Assembly (NCBI RefSeq): GCF_016086655.4
Contig: NC_052135.2
Location: 23,650,363 to 23,714,362 of the forward strand
Direction of reading: 5' to 3'
DNA length: 64,000 nucleotides
DNA from: Lepeophtheirus salmonis
Lineage: Eukaryota > Arthropoda > Copepoda > Siphonostomatoida > Caligidae
The first letter of the stretch is position 1. Each line of letters opens with the position of its first letter. The position numbers were made by a program, and so were the translations under genes. Under the pieces are notes generated by a model that was given only the letters and a program-made list of their open reading frames with translations, did not search any database and was not told the origin of the DNA. Of this stretch, positions 51,194 through 63,099 are shown one piece after another.

Positions 51194-51507
51194 CTAGGAT
51201 TGTAAATCGTAAGCATTTTCAGTACGTAACAAAGCCAATAATATTCTCCTACAAAGCAAGGACATAGGCAGGAATTACTCCATTGTCGGTTCTCAATTCT
51301 AATTGGAGCTCAACATGGACTTACTGACTGTTAGTCTCCCTCATTCATGAGGACATCCACTAGGGTTTGCACATTATACTTAGATTTTCTTTTTTCAAGA
51401 ATGAAGAAATAATGATAACAGCTTTAAAAAGAAAAACAACTTTGAAGTTGCCAACAACAACAACAAAAACTGCACGCTAATAAATACTTAGGATTAACAA
51501 GCCTACT
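51194..51507 (+). mobile_element. Family A (hAT-like) element, internally deleted copy A4
   Basis: The left end GATTGTAAATCGTAAGCATT and the right end AATACTTAGGATTAACAAGC correspond to the two ends of A3. The middle retains GGAATTACTCCATTGTCGG, but about 110 bp before it is gone. A CAA repeat (about 51451-51466) has expanded near the right end. Confidence 0.6.
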
Positions 51508-52829
51508 TATAGCTGCTATAACAAATTATCATTTCAATAACTTTCTTAAAACCATTGCATTTATTGATCTTTTAAGAGTTATTTGTTGTTAGCAGAGTCC
51601 ATTTCTGTTAACGAATGCGATAAAAAAACATACTTAATATAAAGTAAATAGACTTGTTAAGATATTATATGTACATACCTTTGTGGAGTATATAAATTTA
51701 AAGAAAAGAGCATAAAAAGATGAAAAATATCTCCTGGAGGCAAATGAAAATAATAATACAATTATTTTCTTTCTCTTAGATACCTGATGATTTTCTTGTT
51801 ATGTTTATACGTATTTGCTTAATATATTTTGGATAAGAAAAAAAAACTTTTTGACGAAATTAATTTATAAATGTATATTTATGTTTCAATCTCTGATCTT
51901 TACACTGTATCCTATAGGCTATACATCGTTATACACACACACAGATAAAGAGTTGATCTCCCCCTTTGGCGATTCAAATTATTATGAAAAGGATCTTAAA
52001 GATTTTTTTTTTATATAAGGGAGACCGGAGAACGTTACAAAAGGCATAAAAATGCTACATTCAAAAAATTTATATTAATACAATACAGATTATGGTTGCA
52101 ACAAATGATTAATTTTTTGTGCTTTTCTTCAAAATATTCAATAAAACTGATTGTGAAGAATGAAACTAATAATACAGTCTGTTTTTCATTGTTTTTGCTG
52201 CAACTTATACTTTTGAATTACTTTTTCATTAGTTAATATAATTCAATTTCTATTCATTCTTTCAATAGAAATTTGAGATATTTTAATGCTCAATATAAAT
52301 TATTAATTATTCTCATACTTTTTATTTTGGCTTCACAACAAGCAGGTTTATTCCATAGGGGATTATTAGAGTGAATTTATCCAATCTATAATAATGATCA
52401 GTGATTAATAATGTCAATCTTATAATATGTGTATTAATGTGCTACAATACATTGAAAGATAATTTTTCAACGCCTCATTTTTTAATGTGTGCTTTATATT
52501 TTAAATACCAATGTTATAAAAATTTCAAACATGAATAACTTTTGATATACACATTAGAACTAAACAATATCTCAAATATAAATGTCTCACTATAAATAAT
52601 ACATATATTTGATTAAAAGATCATTTCGTTGAAGAAAAAAAAAAGTTAAGAAAGTTTAAAATTGGTTTCATTTTCAAATGTGGAAAAAATGAAAAATATT
52701 CAAACTATTTTTGATAAATTACTATAAAATATTATTTGTAGCTTGAAATCTTAGCTATCAAACAAAATAACAAAAATAAAAATTTGGATTATAAACAAGT
52801 ACAGTAGCCAAAATTAAACTAATGATACT
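51508..52829. other. AT-rich stretch without recognisable feature
   Basis: It contains a short CA repeat near 51931-51940. The frame at 51815-52018 is not supported. Confidence 0.4.
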
Positions 52830-53189
52830 TTAGTGCCCCTGGGTGAAAAAAGGATTTAAATTCATTCTGGATTGGTCTCAAAGAAAAATTCGGTCTCATT
52901 TAAAATTCTTGACCGATTTCATAGTTGAATTGTTGATGACGTCATGTATGTTTCAAAATTGTGGCCGTCGACCTACAATAATGTCATATGATGTGAAATG
53001 TACTACGTAAATCATAATAGGCTCAAAAATTGATCATAGATTGAGACCAAAAAAAATTGGTACACTATTGGAAAACGATTAAATTTTAGTCTAATGTCTG
53101 GACAGAAGTATCGGTCCAAATCGGTCTGGAAAAATCACTTAAGACCAAAAGGTAATAAAATTTGTTTTTTGAACCGAGCATCAATACTA
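52830..53189 (+). mobile_element. Family E element, copy E2
   Basis: Blocks GGTCTCATTTAAAATTC, TTGATGACGTCATGTATG, CCTACAATAATGTCATATG, ATCGGTCCAAATCGGTCTGG and GAACCGAGCATCAATACTA follow the family order. The right end abuts the TCTATATAATATT repeat starting at 53192. Confidence 0.6.
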
Positions 53190-53191
53190 AT

Positions 53192-53587
53192 ATCTATATA
53201 ATATTATTAAACCGAAGTTTGTAAGTCTGTTTGTAGACTACTCATAAGTACAAACAATACTGTATTCTCTCGCTATTAATATATTAAACTAACATGAGCA
53301 CTCGGTAGAGCCCAAAATCTCCTCCTTAAGTCAAATGGAGTTATTAATATCAATTTTCCCCAAAGTTATGTTCGATTTTGTGACGTTTTGTGTTACCTTG
53401 ACTTCTTGTACATGTAATCTTTGTATCAAGTTTGAAAAAACCAATTTGTAACCTTTAGTGTAATTCTGGCGACTTACTAACAAACAAACAAAACCAAAAA
53501 AATTATCTATTCAACTTCGTTGAATAAGAGAAAATCAAGCCAACATAGGTGCAATATGGGCTTAATTTTTTAGTTATTCATATCTAG
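53192..53587 (+). repeat. Interspersed repeat with TCTATATAATATT start, possibly Helitron-like
   Basis: TCTATATAATATTATTAAAC followed by CGAAGTTTGTAAGTCTGTT resembles a start shared by many arthropod repeats that I associate with Helitrons (insertion after A, 5' TC). A weak hairpin (AAGCC at 53538, GGCTT at 53559) lies 20 bases before CTAG (53584-53587), as a Helitron 3' end would need. The flanking T is absent, so the class is uncertain. Confidence 0.3.
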
Positions 53588-53985
53588 GTAAGTAGGTATA
53601 GAAATGTAGCTTCAAAAGTTAATAAGAATACATAGTTAATGGGGAAAAGGGGGGAGAGTTGTGTAATACAACGCATACCTCCTTTGTATTAAAAAAATAT
53701 TGTATGTGAAAATACATTTATATAAACGAACATTTGTTTATTAATATACATTTTGTATGTTTTTTTTTAAATAGTTGCATTTATTTTTGTTGCTTTGCAC
53801 AAATACAAATATATTATATATAGGTATTCATACCTTCTCAACTTTAAATATATATATCTATAATATGGCCCCTTGATATACATATTGTATTTATATATTT
53901 AAGTATTATTAAAAATAAAGGTACACCATTTTCAAACCTATATAAATATTATTATCATGTTTGAATTTTTTAAATTTATAGACCT

Positions 53986-54464
53986 ATTAGTGTTAGGCTT
54001 CAGTCTAAAATCCTGGACTGCTCTGTGACAGCTCTTATATTTAATCAACCGAACTAAATTGGTCCTTTAAAGAACTTCGGGCTGGAACGGGTTTAATGAA
54101 AAATTCGGCCTAAACTCCCCCAAAAAAAATAAAAAAATTACAGTCTAAATTGGCCTTACAAACAATCAGTCCAAATCAGCCAAATGTAAAATAAGGTATA
54201 GACCAATTTTATAGATAAATTGCAGATGAGATAGGTTTCAAAATGGTGAACATCGTCTTACAATGACGTGAAATGAAGCTAAATGTGTGGCATAAATCAT
54301 ATCTGTACAACACATAAATCATGATAAGGAAGAAAAATCGGTATGTGATTCGAAAACGATTAAATTTCGGATATTGTCTGAGTTGATCGGTCCAAATCGC
54401 TCTAAAAAATCTTGTAACACCAAACTGAAACAAAAATCGGTCTTGGACCGAGTCTGAACACTAA
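53986..54464 (+). mobile_element. Family E element, copy E3 with clear TIRs
   Basis: ATTAGTGTTAGGCTTCAGTC at the left and, reversed from the right, ATTAGTGTTCAGACTCGGTC form an inverted repeat with 16 of 20 matches. The body contains GTATAGACCAATTTTATAGA, ACAATGACGTGAAATGAAG and GATCGGTCCAAATCGC. At 479 bp with no coding content it is a MITE. The minus frame 54209-54433 is incidental. Confidence 0.7.
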
Positions 54465-57037
54465 TTTATATTTACCTATATTGTGCATATCCATAATTTA
54501 TATATTTATTTATTTTTCATTTTTAACCAATTGAAGTGTGCTTTAACTTCACTTGTATCATTATTTTTTGGAAAAAACTTTTATTTTAATCTCTTCGAAA
54601 AAGTAAAAATTTTAATTCAAAGTTATTTTCTAAGCATATTGCATTCAATTAATTAAAAATAGCGTAATTAAAAACTTTCGGTCCCAAAAAACGTCGTGTG
54701 AAAATTTAGCCTACCAATTAATCCTTAGTAGTCTTCCCTGTAATTGTATATATGTACATAAAATTCGTTCGTACCATTTTCAGACATGTGTTGTACATTT
54801 GTGAAATTATTCTAACGTCATACATTTGAAACTACTATATTAGACTTTTTTACAAAATACCTTATTGTCATAAAATTTGTATTAGGATAATTGCTAAAAG
54901 AAGAATTATTTATAATTAGTTTTAAACATTTAAAATTACTTATAACTAGACCCTTCAAATTAACTTAATTTAACGAAATGTGGGTTTAAAGATAATTAAT
55001 TTTGCAGAAAATGTGTTTGCTTCATTTATTTTCATTATTTAACCACCTTAATCTAAAATATTGAGCTTTTAATTGCATTAACTTTTTTGCCCCTTTGAAT
55101 TTTACTTCAACATGGGAATCGATTTGAAATGTTACGTAATTTTTATGTATTACTTATATACAAAGCCTCTTTTTTAAATGAAATAAAAAGCTTTTAAATA
55201 TAATAAGGTATTTTAAAGTTTTATATAATCTCCAAATCATTCAAAAATGACTTTTTTTTATATATTTTTTATTAATTATATATACTATATTTTTGAAGAA
55301 AAATATAAATAATTTCACAAACTATTTGGAATGCAGAAAATTTTTAATTAATTTATCTTTGGAACAAAAGAACAATTGAGACACTAGTATATTCAGATGA
55401 TTTTATTCTTATTATTCAATCTTTGTAAGAATCCAAAATGCAATGTTGAAACTTATCTCCTCTTGGAATTTATGAATGAATATAAAGACGAGATTGTTTT
55501 TGTCTAAGCTCAACGATTAATATTAACTTAAAACATTCTCCTTTATTTTCAGTCAAATGATACTCAAAAGAGGAAAAAAATATTGAAATTAGAAGCTTAA
55601 TTGTCTTTAAGACAAAACTTCTTTGATTTCAGGCAATTTACAGATCTAACAGATATGTAGGTTTAGTTATGAGTAACTTCTTTGAAAGCTTTTTATGTAT
55701 GTACAATCTTGGGCGATTTTTATCAGAATTTTGATTGAAATAAGAACAATATGTATTTTATATTTTTTTATTTGCTATAATATTTTCTTAAAATGTCCAT
55801 AAAATTCAGTTGTCCGTACAATATAAATATAAAGTATTTTGTAAAATAACAATTATCTATTTTGAATTTAAGTTCCAGTTCTATCTTAAATTTAAATAAT
55901 GGGGACATGTTGATACTAGCGGTCATCAATAACTAATAATTGTTGATGTAAGTATTATTGAAACAAAATTCTCTTTAACTTCATAAAAATATATACTATT
56001 TGATTCTTGATCCTCTTATAATATCCACCCATTTCAAAATTAAAGTTATCTAGTTATAAAACAGAGCAAAAGTTAATAGTAATAAATTGTTATCTGGTAA
56101 AAACTATCATTATATACATTTTCACAGAACATTTTTCACTTTTTATCGTCTGTCAATACGTTGAATTCAAACACTTATATTTGAATAAATACATATTTTC
56201 ATAAAGTAAGAAGGGTTGAAGAGTGTAAGCTAATACTTGAATCTCAATGGAAATTAATCAACATTTCAAAAATTATTGAAAAGTTTAAATTCAGAAAATG
56301 TAGCACTGCTCAGAGGAGGGGGGGGGGGATGTATATCTATCACCCTTCATTTGTTATAGGTTATAAGCCCCTAATAGTTAGTTTTTAACAAAAATTCTGA
56401 AGCACAACTAGTATAAACTTAAATTAAAATTAAATAGTGTGAAATTTTCCATCTTTCACCTAAATATTTTGGTTTTTCTCCACATCTAACGTTATTGGTA
56501 AATATATGATCTTGAAAGAATAAGGATCAATGTTTATTAAAAACACGATATAGACCACTGGGCATAGGAAGTTCTGTAATAATATGTTTAGGCATAACAT
56601 GAAGTTATAAGCATAGCTAATCCTTAATTATTCCCCTTTTTTCGTCAACATCAGTTAATGTGAAAAACTTTTAAGACTTTTTGAATAAATAAAACGAGTT
56701 TACAAACACTCAATTAGCATTTTGCATAATAGCACATATGCATAATGTATATAAAATGAGAATAATGTAACCAGAGACGCGAATATTCCTGTAAGTCATA
56801 AACTTCAATTTATACTGTTTTATATATATATATATAGTATGTGTTGGAAATTTGAGTAAAGTTCTATACATAATACATGCATATTTAAAAAACAATAATG
56901 TTCGGGCTATTAAAATATAATCATGATACTTTTATGATGATGTGAAACTCCTTGAAACCTGATAGGTTCATTTTTTAACGTTCCTCTCAATAATTTTTTC
57001 AATACATACCTAGGTAATAGGTGATATATTAATACGA
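54465..57037. other. AT-rich stretch without a supported gene
   Basis: A run of 11 G lies at 56318-56328 and a TA repeat at 56821-56835. I see nothing else. Confidence 0.4.
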
Positions 57038-57470
57038 TTCTAAAAGATATGACTTTCGATATGCTAAAAAAAAAGAAACATAACATGAATGTGGTAACCC
57101 TGACTATTTGAAGAATGTTTTGGAGAAGAGTACATTAGTTGTCATAACGTTTCATTAGATTAGTATCTATGGAAGGAAGGAAAAAAACACAAATTGCATT
57201 CTATATCTAGCAAGTATATAGGCAGAAATTATTCCAATATCGATACACAACTTTACTATTAGTTAGTCAAACAAGAAATTACCAAACAAATCCTCAGTGT
57301 CACTCTCCATTATCCATAAGTATATTATATTTTATATTATAATTAGATTTTTTCTCCTCATAAATTAAATAATAATTCGTTATTAAATCTTTAATAATAC
57401 TAGTCCTATTCAGGTTGCACACATATTGAGAGAAATATAAAAAGGTGATACGGATTTTACATGGCCACTT
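57038..57470 (+). mobile_element. Family A (hAT-like) element, copy A5
   Basis: It has GGTAACCCTGACTATTTGAA, AATGTTTTGGAGAAGAG, ACGTTTCATTAGATTAG, AGGCAGAAATTATTCC and AATCCTCAGTGTCACTCTCC, ending with CAGGTTGCAC and the terminus ATACGGATTTTACATGG. The left end is diverged. Confidence 0.6.
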
Positions 57471-57739
57471 GGCTAAGTTTGACAGATTTTTGGACGATTA
57501 ATGCAGCTGTTGTGTTTGGTCTACTAGTAAATATTAAGTGAAAATCCAGAAGAAGAAAAAAATCAGCCTATTCAATGAATGGAGTTTTCGGCAAAAACCT
57601 ATCTCATAAGCATACTAAAGTTAGCACCTGAAAGTAATGGAAGAGGATTTATCAAACCATATCACCTCTTTATTTTGTTTCATAATTGCTTACAACTACA
57701 AAAAGTATTGCAAGATCACATTTTTTTACACCTTTATAA

Positions 57740-58188
57740 AGTGGAGAAAATTGACAATTTTGTAAGTTTACCCTTTGACAAATTAAAGAATTGTCTATCA
57801 TTTTAATGTTAGGTTTATTTCAGCAATAAAAGAATACAACACCACAGTCAATAATTGGGTGGAAACATTTTGGTTTGTTGGTGTTTATATACTACGGGGA
57901 AAATGCTTATACCCTGAATCCAAGGGACGATTATCTATTAGTCTGGATATATTGCCAGAAAAACCTCCTTCCCTCAGGGCAGGGTAGTGAAAATTTGTAG
58001 TGAATTGGTCGTCTGGGATGATAATGACCCAAAAGATGCAACCAAGGCAACAAAAGAGTAACTCAAGAAGAAGCTCATTAAGGTCATGGAGTGGTTTACA
58101 CATTTTTTGTCCCTCAATTCCGTATACATCCTCATCCATGAGTAAACTTGCAAAATCGGCAAGGGATCAAATACTTATTTCCTCCACT
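57740..58188 (+). pseudogene. Internally deleted Tc1-like transposon with transposase relic
   Basis: The right end (58139-58188) reads GTAAACTTGCAAAATCGGC, then GGATCAAATACTTATTTCCT and CCACT. The left end (57740-57770) is AGTGGAG, a short gap, then GACAATTTTGTAAGTTTA, its inverted partner. Next comes the TTTTAATGTTAGGTTTATTT leader. After a large deletion the transposase resumes at GGTGGAAACATTTTGG. On the plus strand 58014-58055 reads WDDNDPKDATKATKE, then a stop where the family has Trp, then LKKKLIKVMEW. This is the DNDPKHT region of Tc1 transposases carrying the second catalytic Asp. The family P-S-Q-S-P-D-L-N-P motif has decayed and the third catalytic residue is not recognisable. It cannot produce transposase. 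The ends closely resemble Tc1 elements I know from teleost genomes. Confidence 0.8.
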
Positions 58189-59804
58189 AGATATAATTAT
58201 ATACAGTAATTTTCATATTTAATATGACACTCTCTTTTACGTTAAGGCTAAGAAGTAGGAGCCCTCCTAAAAAAGAAAATAATTTTTTTGTGACCTTTGT
58301 TGAACAATATACCTACATTCATACAATTCATGATGTTGATGATTTAGTTTGAAGATAGCTTTGTAAAACATGAGTTATGACACTGGTAAAATAATCTCTC
58401 TGTCAAAATTATGTACATACATATTTTTGCATCTATTTTTTTTGTTTTTTTGCTTTGTTTTTACCTTCATGAAAGGAGATGTAGCCATATATGGCCTTAT
58501 TTTGAAAATATTTGCTTGTTTTTATTTTGTGATCATCAGAGACCAAAATAAGATAAAATAATAATATAACAAGGGGAAAAAAATTATATGTACCTATCTC
58601 AAGAAAGATGTCACAAATAAACTTAATCTCTGACATTTCAAAGGTGAAATGTGGGAAACAATATAGATCCATAGTTGCCCTTGTAAGAGTTGCAAATCAT
58701 AATGACTGTTTTACCACACAGTAGTAGTACTATTAAATTACAATAATAACCTTTTGTTTCCCATTGGATTCATTTTTTTGATAAATATTTTGTGCTTCTA
58801 GGAATATTGTTATCGGAAAATTACCATCTGCGGAAAATACACTCATTTATGGGACTGTAGAAGCAGGCAACGTAAAAAAGTATTTCAAAATTAGGAAGAG
58901 TCATTTGTGGTTCTTGAAATGTGGGTGTTGATTTTTAATATGCCTCGAGGACACAAGCTTATACTATAGAACTCCTTGACTTAGAGCATAGGCGATTCTA
59001 TTGGGCTATTTAAATTGTGTAGTTGATATTTCCCGTGTTTCGAGGTCCCAGAGTTATCCTACACAAATCCCGTGTGTCTGGCGTACAATCTGGGAAATTA
59101 AGAGGTTTTTATATTGTTACCCATCTGCAAATAGGCAAACTATCCGCGGATTCGTAAATGGGCAAGCCTTTCTATAGATGCAACGGATCAGTAGGTGAAT
59201 CATTATAAATGTAATTGCAAGCAATTTTCTGGCGGCGAATACTTAGCACATGATATTTTCTGTATACTTAATGTCTTTCTTTGTTCAAGTAAGTGCCTTC
59301 TGCAAAAAAATTAAAAAAGACACTCGTTCTCTTATCACGTCTTCGATCAACTTTGTTCCTTATAACTGGCAAATAAATACAAAATATTGTATATGCTATA
59401 TTGTTAAAAATCATGCACTTCTTAACAAAAATAAAGGAAAAATATTTTAATATTAAATTTGATCAAGGTTCTTTAACAATTGATATGTATAAGAGACACA
59501 ACTTTTTCTTCTTCAGTTCTTTTTGTAATGGGACTTTATCAAATTGTATGTATTTACATATATGTACATATGAATAAATATATGTATGATTTATATAAAA
59601 TGAGATCTTCTTATTATTATTCAAAGAAGAAAACAAGAACTTTCTTATCAGAAATGGAAAATCAAGAAAAATATGAATGTGCTCGTAATAATATCCCACA
59701 TATCATTATTAAACGCTTTGTAGAATGAGTTTATTTAAATAATAAATAGACTTATACGATGTGTATTAGACTGTCTCTGTTTACATGTTAATATTTTTTT
59801 TTCA
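58189..59804. other. Stretch without a supported gene; a GC-richer block at 58790-59240
   Basis: The GC-richer block follows TTTTGTGCTTCTAG, which would serve as a splice acceptor, and one frame stays open for about 43 codons after it. I recognise no domain and do not call an exon. The rest is AT-rich, with low-complexity frames. Confidence 0.35.
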
Positions 59805-60271
59805 GCACATACACCTTCTCTGGAGTGGGCATTCAAAAAACAGACTGTTTCATAGTTTTAGTCCTCTCAAGCCATTGTAGGTGTGGTACAATGTGCTTAA
59901 AGGTTTTTTGGTTTTCCTGTTATATTAAATATAAGATTGCAAAATTTAACCCTATTTGAAGTAATAGTTGTTGAAGACAAAGGGAGGAAATTATCTTTGA
60001 TAATTCAGCGAAGCTGTAAGTCGTCAAGCACATCTTAGGTAGGATGTGCATTATTTTTAATTGATATACCAGATTCTAATTAATACAAAGAATATAATTT
60101 TTGAATCACAGTATCATATTTAGAGTGTTAACAGAGACCTTAAATTGCCTATTTCGACCAAAAGATCCCATCTAAAAAATAGTTTGTACAACACCAAAAC
60201 TGGCCTAACAGTCTACAAACTTTAAAAACAGTCCATTTTTTTACTTTGCTCAGCAGAAATGGTGTATGTGC
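59805..60271. mobile_element. Non-autonomous element with about 62-bp TIRs
   Basis: GCACATACACCTTCTCTGG at 59805 and, read back from 60271, GCACATACACCATTTCTGC start a long imperfect inverted repeat. It continues through AAAAAACAGACTGTTT on the left and AAAAAATGGACTGTTT on the right. The interior of about 340 bp has no coding capacity and includes a 7-bp stem, GCACATC/GATGTGC, at 60028-60049. The superfamily is not determined and no target duplication is obvious. Confidence 0.6.
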
Positions 60272-61414
60272 AGAGACAAGTAAATATCAACTCGAAAATA
60301 GGACAGTTTAATGTACATTGTCACCCAAGCTAATATATATTTTTTTGTGAAGCAATCAAAGCCTTAGTTTATTAATATATGTACATAAATTTTGTCACAG
60401 ACACTACCTTTGATGATCACTATCAAAACAGCACTTTCCTACATAATATGTACTTCTTTAGTATATAAAGTAGTGCTTAAATAACTCATTTATGTTAAAC
60501 AACATTGAGTAATTAAGATTCATCCACAAGTGACAAGGATCTTAAAGTATATGTGGGAAGAAAGAGGCGGAAGACCATTAACAAACAGCCTTTTTGTGGA
60601 GGCGTAACAACCTCCAAAAGATACCTACTAAGAACTCGTTTGTTTCTCTTTATAAACGTATTAGATTTAAAAAAAAAATCTGTTTTGGTAATTTGTAGTG
60701 AAAAGAATCTGAGGAATTAATTATTAAATTGTTGTATATCTTCTTTTTTTTTTTTTTGTAGAGCTTTTTTTGGCTGATTATATATGTATTTTTTATATGA
60801 TATTATATAACTGAAGGGAAGTTCCATCATTTCCTTTTCCGTTTTATTTTTTCAATTAAAATCATATTATTATACGAATAAGGGTTTCTCTCTTATTCTT
60901 TCTTAATAACTTATTGCTATTAGAAACTTCTTCCATAAAAAGACCCATTAAGAGCAGTGTTATATTTCTTTTTCCATTTTTGGTGAATATAAATTACCAA
61001 AAGAATTTTCATTTAAAAGACCATTAAGTTACAATGCGCGATAGATTTAATTAATATAGAAGTTTTATATATTATGTATATATTTGCACATAAATATGTA
61101 TGTATGTATATCGATACTATGACCTTTTGACTTGAATCTATTCGATTTTCATTCCTAGCAAGCTATACATAGCAATTTTCCCAATACCTTTTATTGAAAT
61201 TATAAGATGTAATACCATATAATGAAACCTCATAATAAATAGTCTAACAGATTGCCAAGAATTTCTTGGCACTAGGGGCTTGTATGTACGTCTTTTTAAG
61301 AGAAGTCCACTCCTAGTACCACTTATTTATAGACATTCATTTATAATGTTATGAAAACAAGTGGTGTGCGACGCTGGAAGAAACTATTCATTGTACATTT
61401 AGAATACAATGATG
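60272..61414. other. AT-rich stretch without recognisable feature
   Basis: It contains a run of 14 T (60744-60757) and an ATGTATGTATGT tract near 61096-61109. I could support nothing else. Confidence 0.45.
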
Positions 61415-62009
61415 GGGTCAGAACCAAAATGGCGTAAGTGGCAAAAACCAAATAATAGATTTTATTGAATAAATATAAAACATACAGCCAATATAACTTA
61501 TTGTAAAAAGACGAAATTTAAAATAGATGTGGAAATGCATAAAGTGGAAAACTATCCTCTCAATCCATTCTTTTTCTCAACAAAACATTGTAATAGGAGT
61601 GACTTACGACAATTCACCTCTGAAATTTATGCAGGACTTTATGTTTCTTTACATGTATAGTATTATCTAAACATTAATTCTATTAACTTTTAGATGGATT
61701 TTTCCGTCTTTGACAATCATTGGATTATTTCAACTGCATGCTTGCTAGTACTATTACTTATTCTTTTAAATTTAAGAAGTACCTTTAAATATGAATTATT
61801 ATACCAATATTTTGTAGCACTCAAAATACCTCCTATAGTAGTTTACACAGCAACATAGAATTTTCTTCAAATGTTGATTTAGAAAGTTTCAGTTGATCTG
61901 AAACTAGACTTGAAGAGAAAAATATATATCCATTAAGTCTAATCAAAACTTCATAAGCAATTTTCTATTATTAATAAGCTTGCCATTGTCTACGTTTTGT
62001 TTCTGACCC
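61415..62009. mobile_element. Non-autonomous element with about 30-bp TIRs
   Basis: GGGTCAGAACCAAAATGGCG at the left and, reversed from the right, GGGTCAGAAACAAAACGTAG are followed by a shared TGGCAA. That gives about 22 matches in 30. The element is about 595 bp with no coding frame. Its superfamily is unknown to me. Confidence 0.55.
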
Positions 62010-62904
62010 TGCTATATGTAATAAAAGGATAATTTAACTAAATGTACAATTAAGAAATTTGACAACATACGAATGGAATATATGTGAAACTCTTTTGAGG
62101 AGTTACTTAGATGTATCTAATGATGAATAAAAGTAGTTTGTTACTTATTTAACAGGAATAAAAATTGTTTCATGCAATAAAAAGTAAAAAATAAATCTGT
62201 TAATTCTTTATGGCTTCAATTTATTACATTAATGGTTTTTTTATTTTACTCTAACAGCCTTGAAAGTATTTTTTTATATTTTTTAAACATACATATTACT
62301 TTCAAAGAAATCTGAAGGTGTTGTTAATAAGGCACAAACATTTGGTTACTTATGGTTAAAATAATGGTTTTACATACTCCCACGTAATTAGAGTTTATAG
62401 CTTTGCCTATTTTGTAACACTATTTCTTGATTATTACCAATTACTTGAAATGTTTATAAATTTTTAATATATGACTCAAACTACATAGTATTATGAAGAT
62501 ATTCTTATTTGTCAAAAGAAACGAACTTGATTAATTTGAAATCGTGGATAAACTTAAAATAGATTACATTCAGAGCCATTTTCTGCAAAGTCAAAAAAAA
62601 AAAAAAAAAGGATACTTATTATCGTTTTTGTAGCTCGTTTACCAAACTCTCAAACGCAATTTTCCAATGCAGTAAGCATTAAAAACTGTAATTTACTAGT
62701 AAACTAATAAAAAATAAATGAATGTTGTACTAATATGATAATTATTTGCTAAAAATGTATAAAATTAGCAAAATGTAATTTAGAGGCCATCTATAATTAT
62801 AGAACGACTTCATTGTATGTACATAAATATTTATATATATGTAGATATTGAACTGCGGAGGTGTATATAATACCTATAATACATTTGAATATAAGTATTC
62901 AGGT
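62010..62904. other. AT-rich stretch without recognisable feature
   Basis: It contains a run of 17 A (62593-62609). I see nothing else. Confidence 0.45.
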
Positions 62905-63099
62905 ACTAGTATTGGGTCTGAGACTGTTCGAACTTTCAGTGGACTGAACTAATTGGATTCATTAAAAAAGTTTTGTCTGGATCAAATTTGGTCTAGATCA
63001 CGGTCTGAACCAAAATATCGGTCCAAATCGGTCTAGAAAAAGTTAATTGAGACCGAATAAAAAAAATTGTTACATCTTGGACCAAGTTTCAGCACTAAA
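62905..63099 (+). mobile_element. Family E element, shortest copy E4
   Basis: ACTAGTATTGGGTCTGAGAC at the left and, reversed from the right, TTTAGTGCTGAAACTTGGTCC mark the ends. Inside are GGTCTAGATCACGGTC, ATCGGTCCAAATCGGTCTAG and AATTGAGACCGAATAAA. The central part present in E1-E3 is missing. Confidence 0.6.

Noticed and set aside
58000..58209. 69-codon plus frame and two minus frames of 62 and 84 codons
   Set aside because: They are out-of-frame readings of the Tc1 relic; the real transposase frame differs and contains stops.
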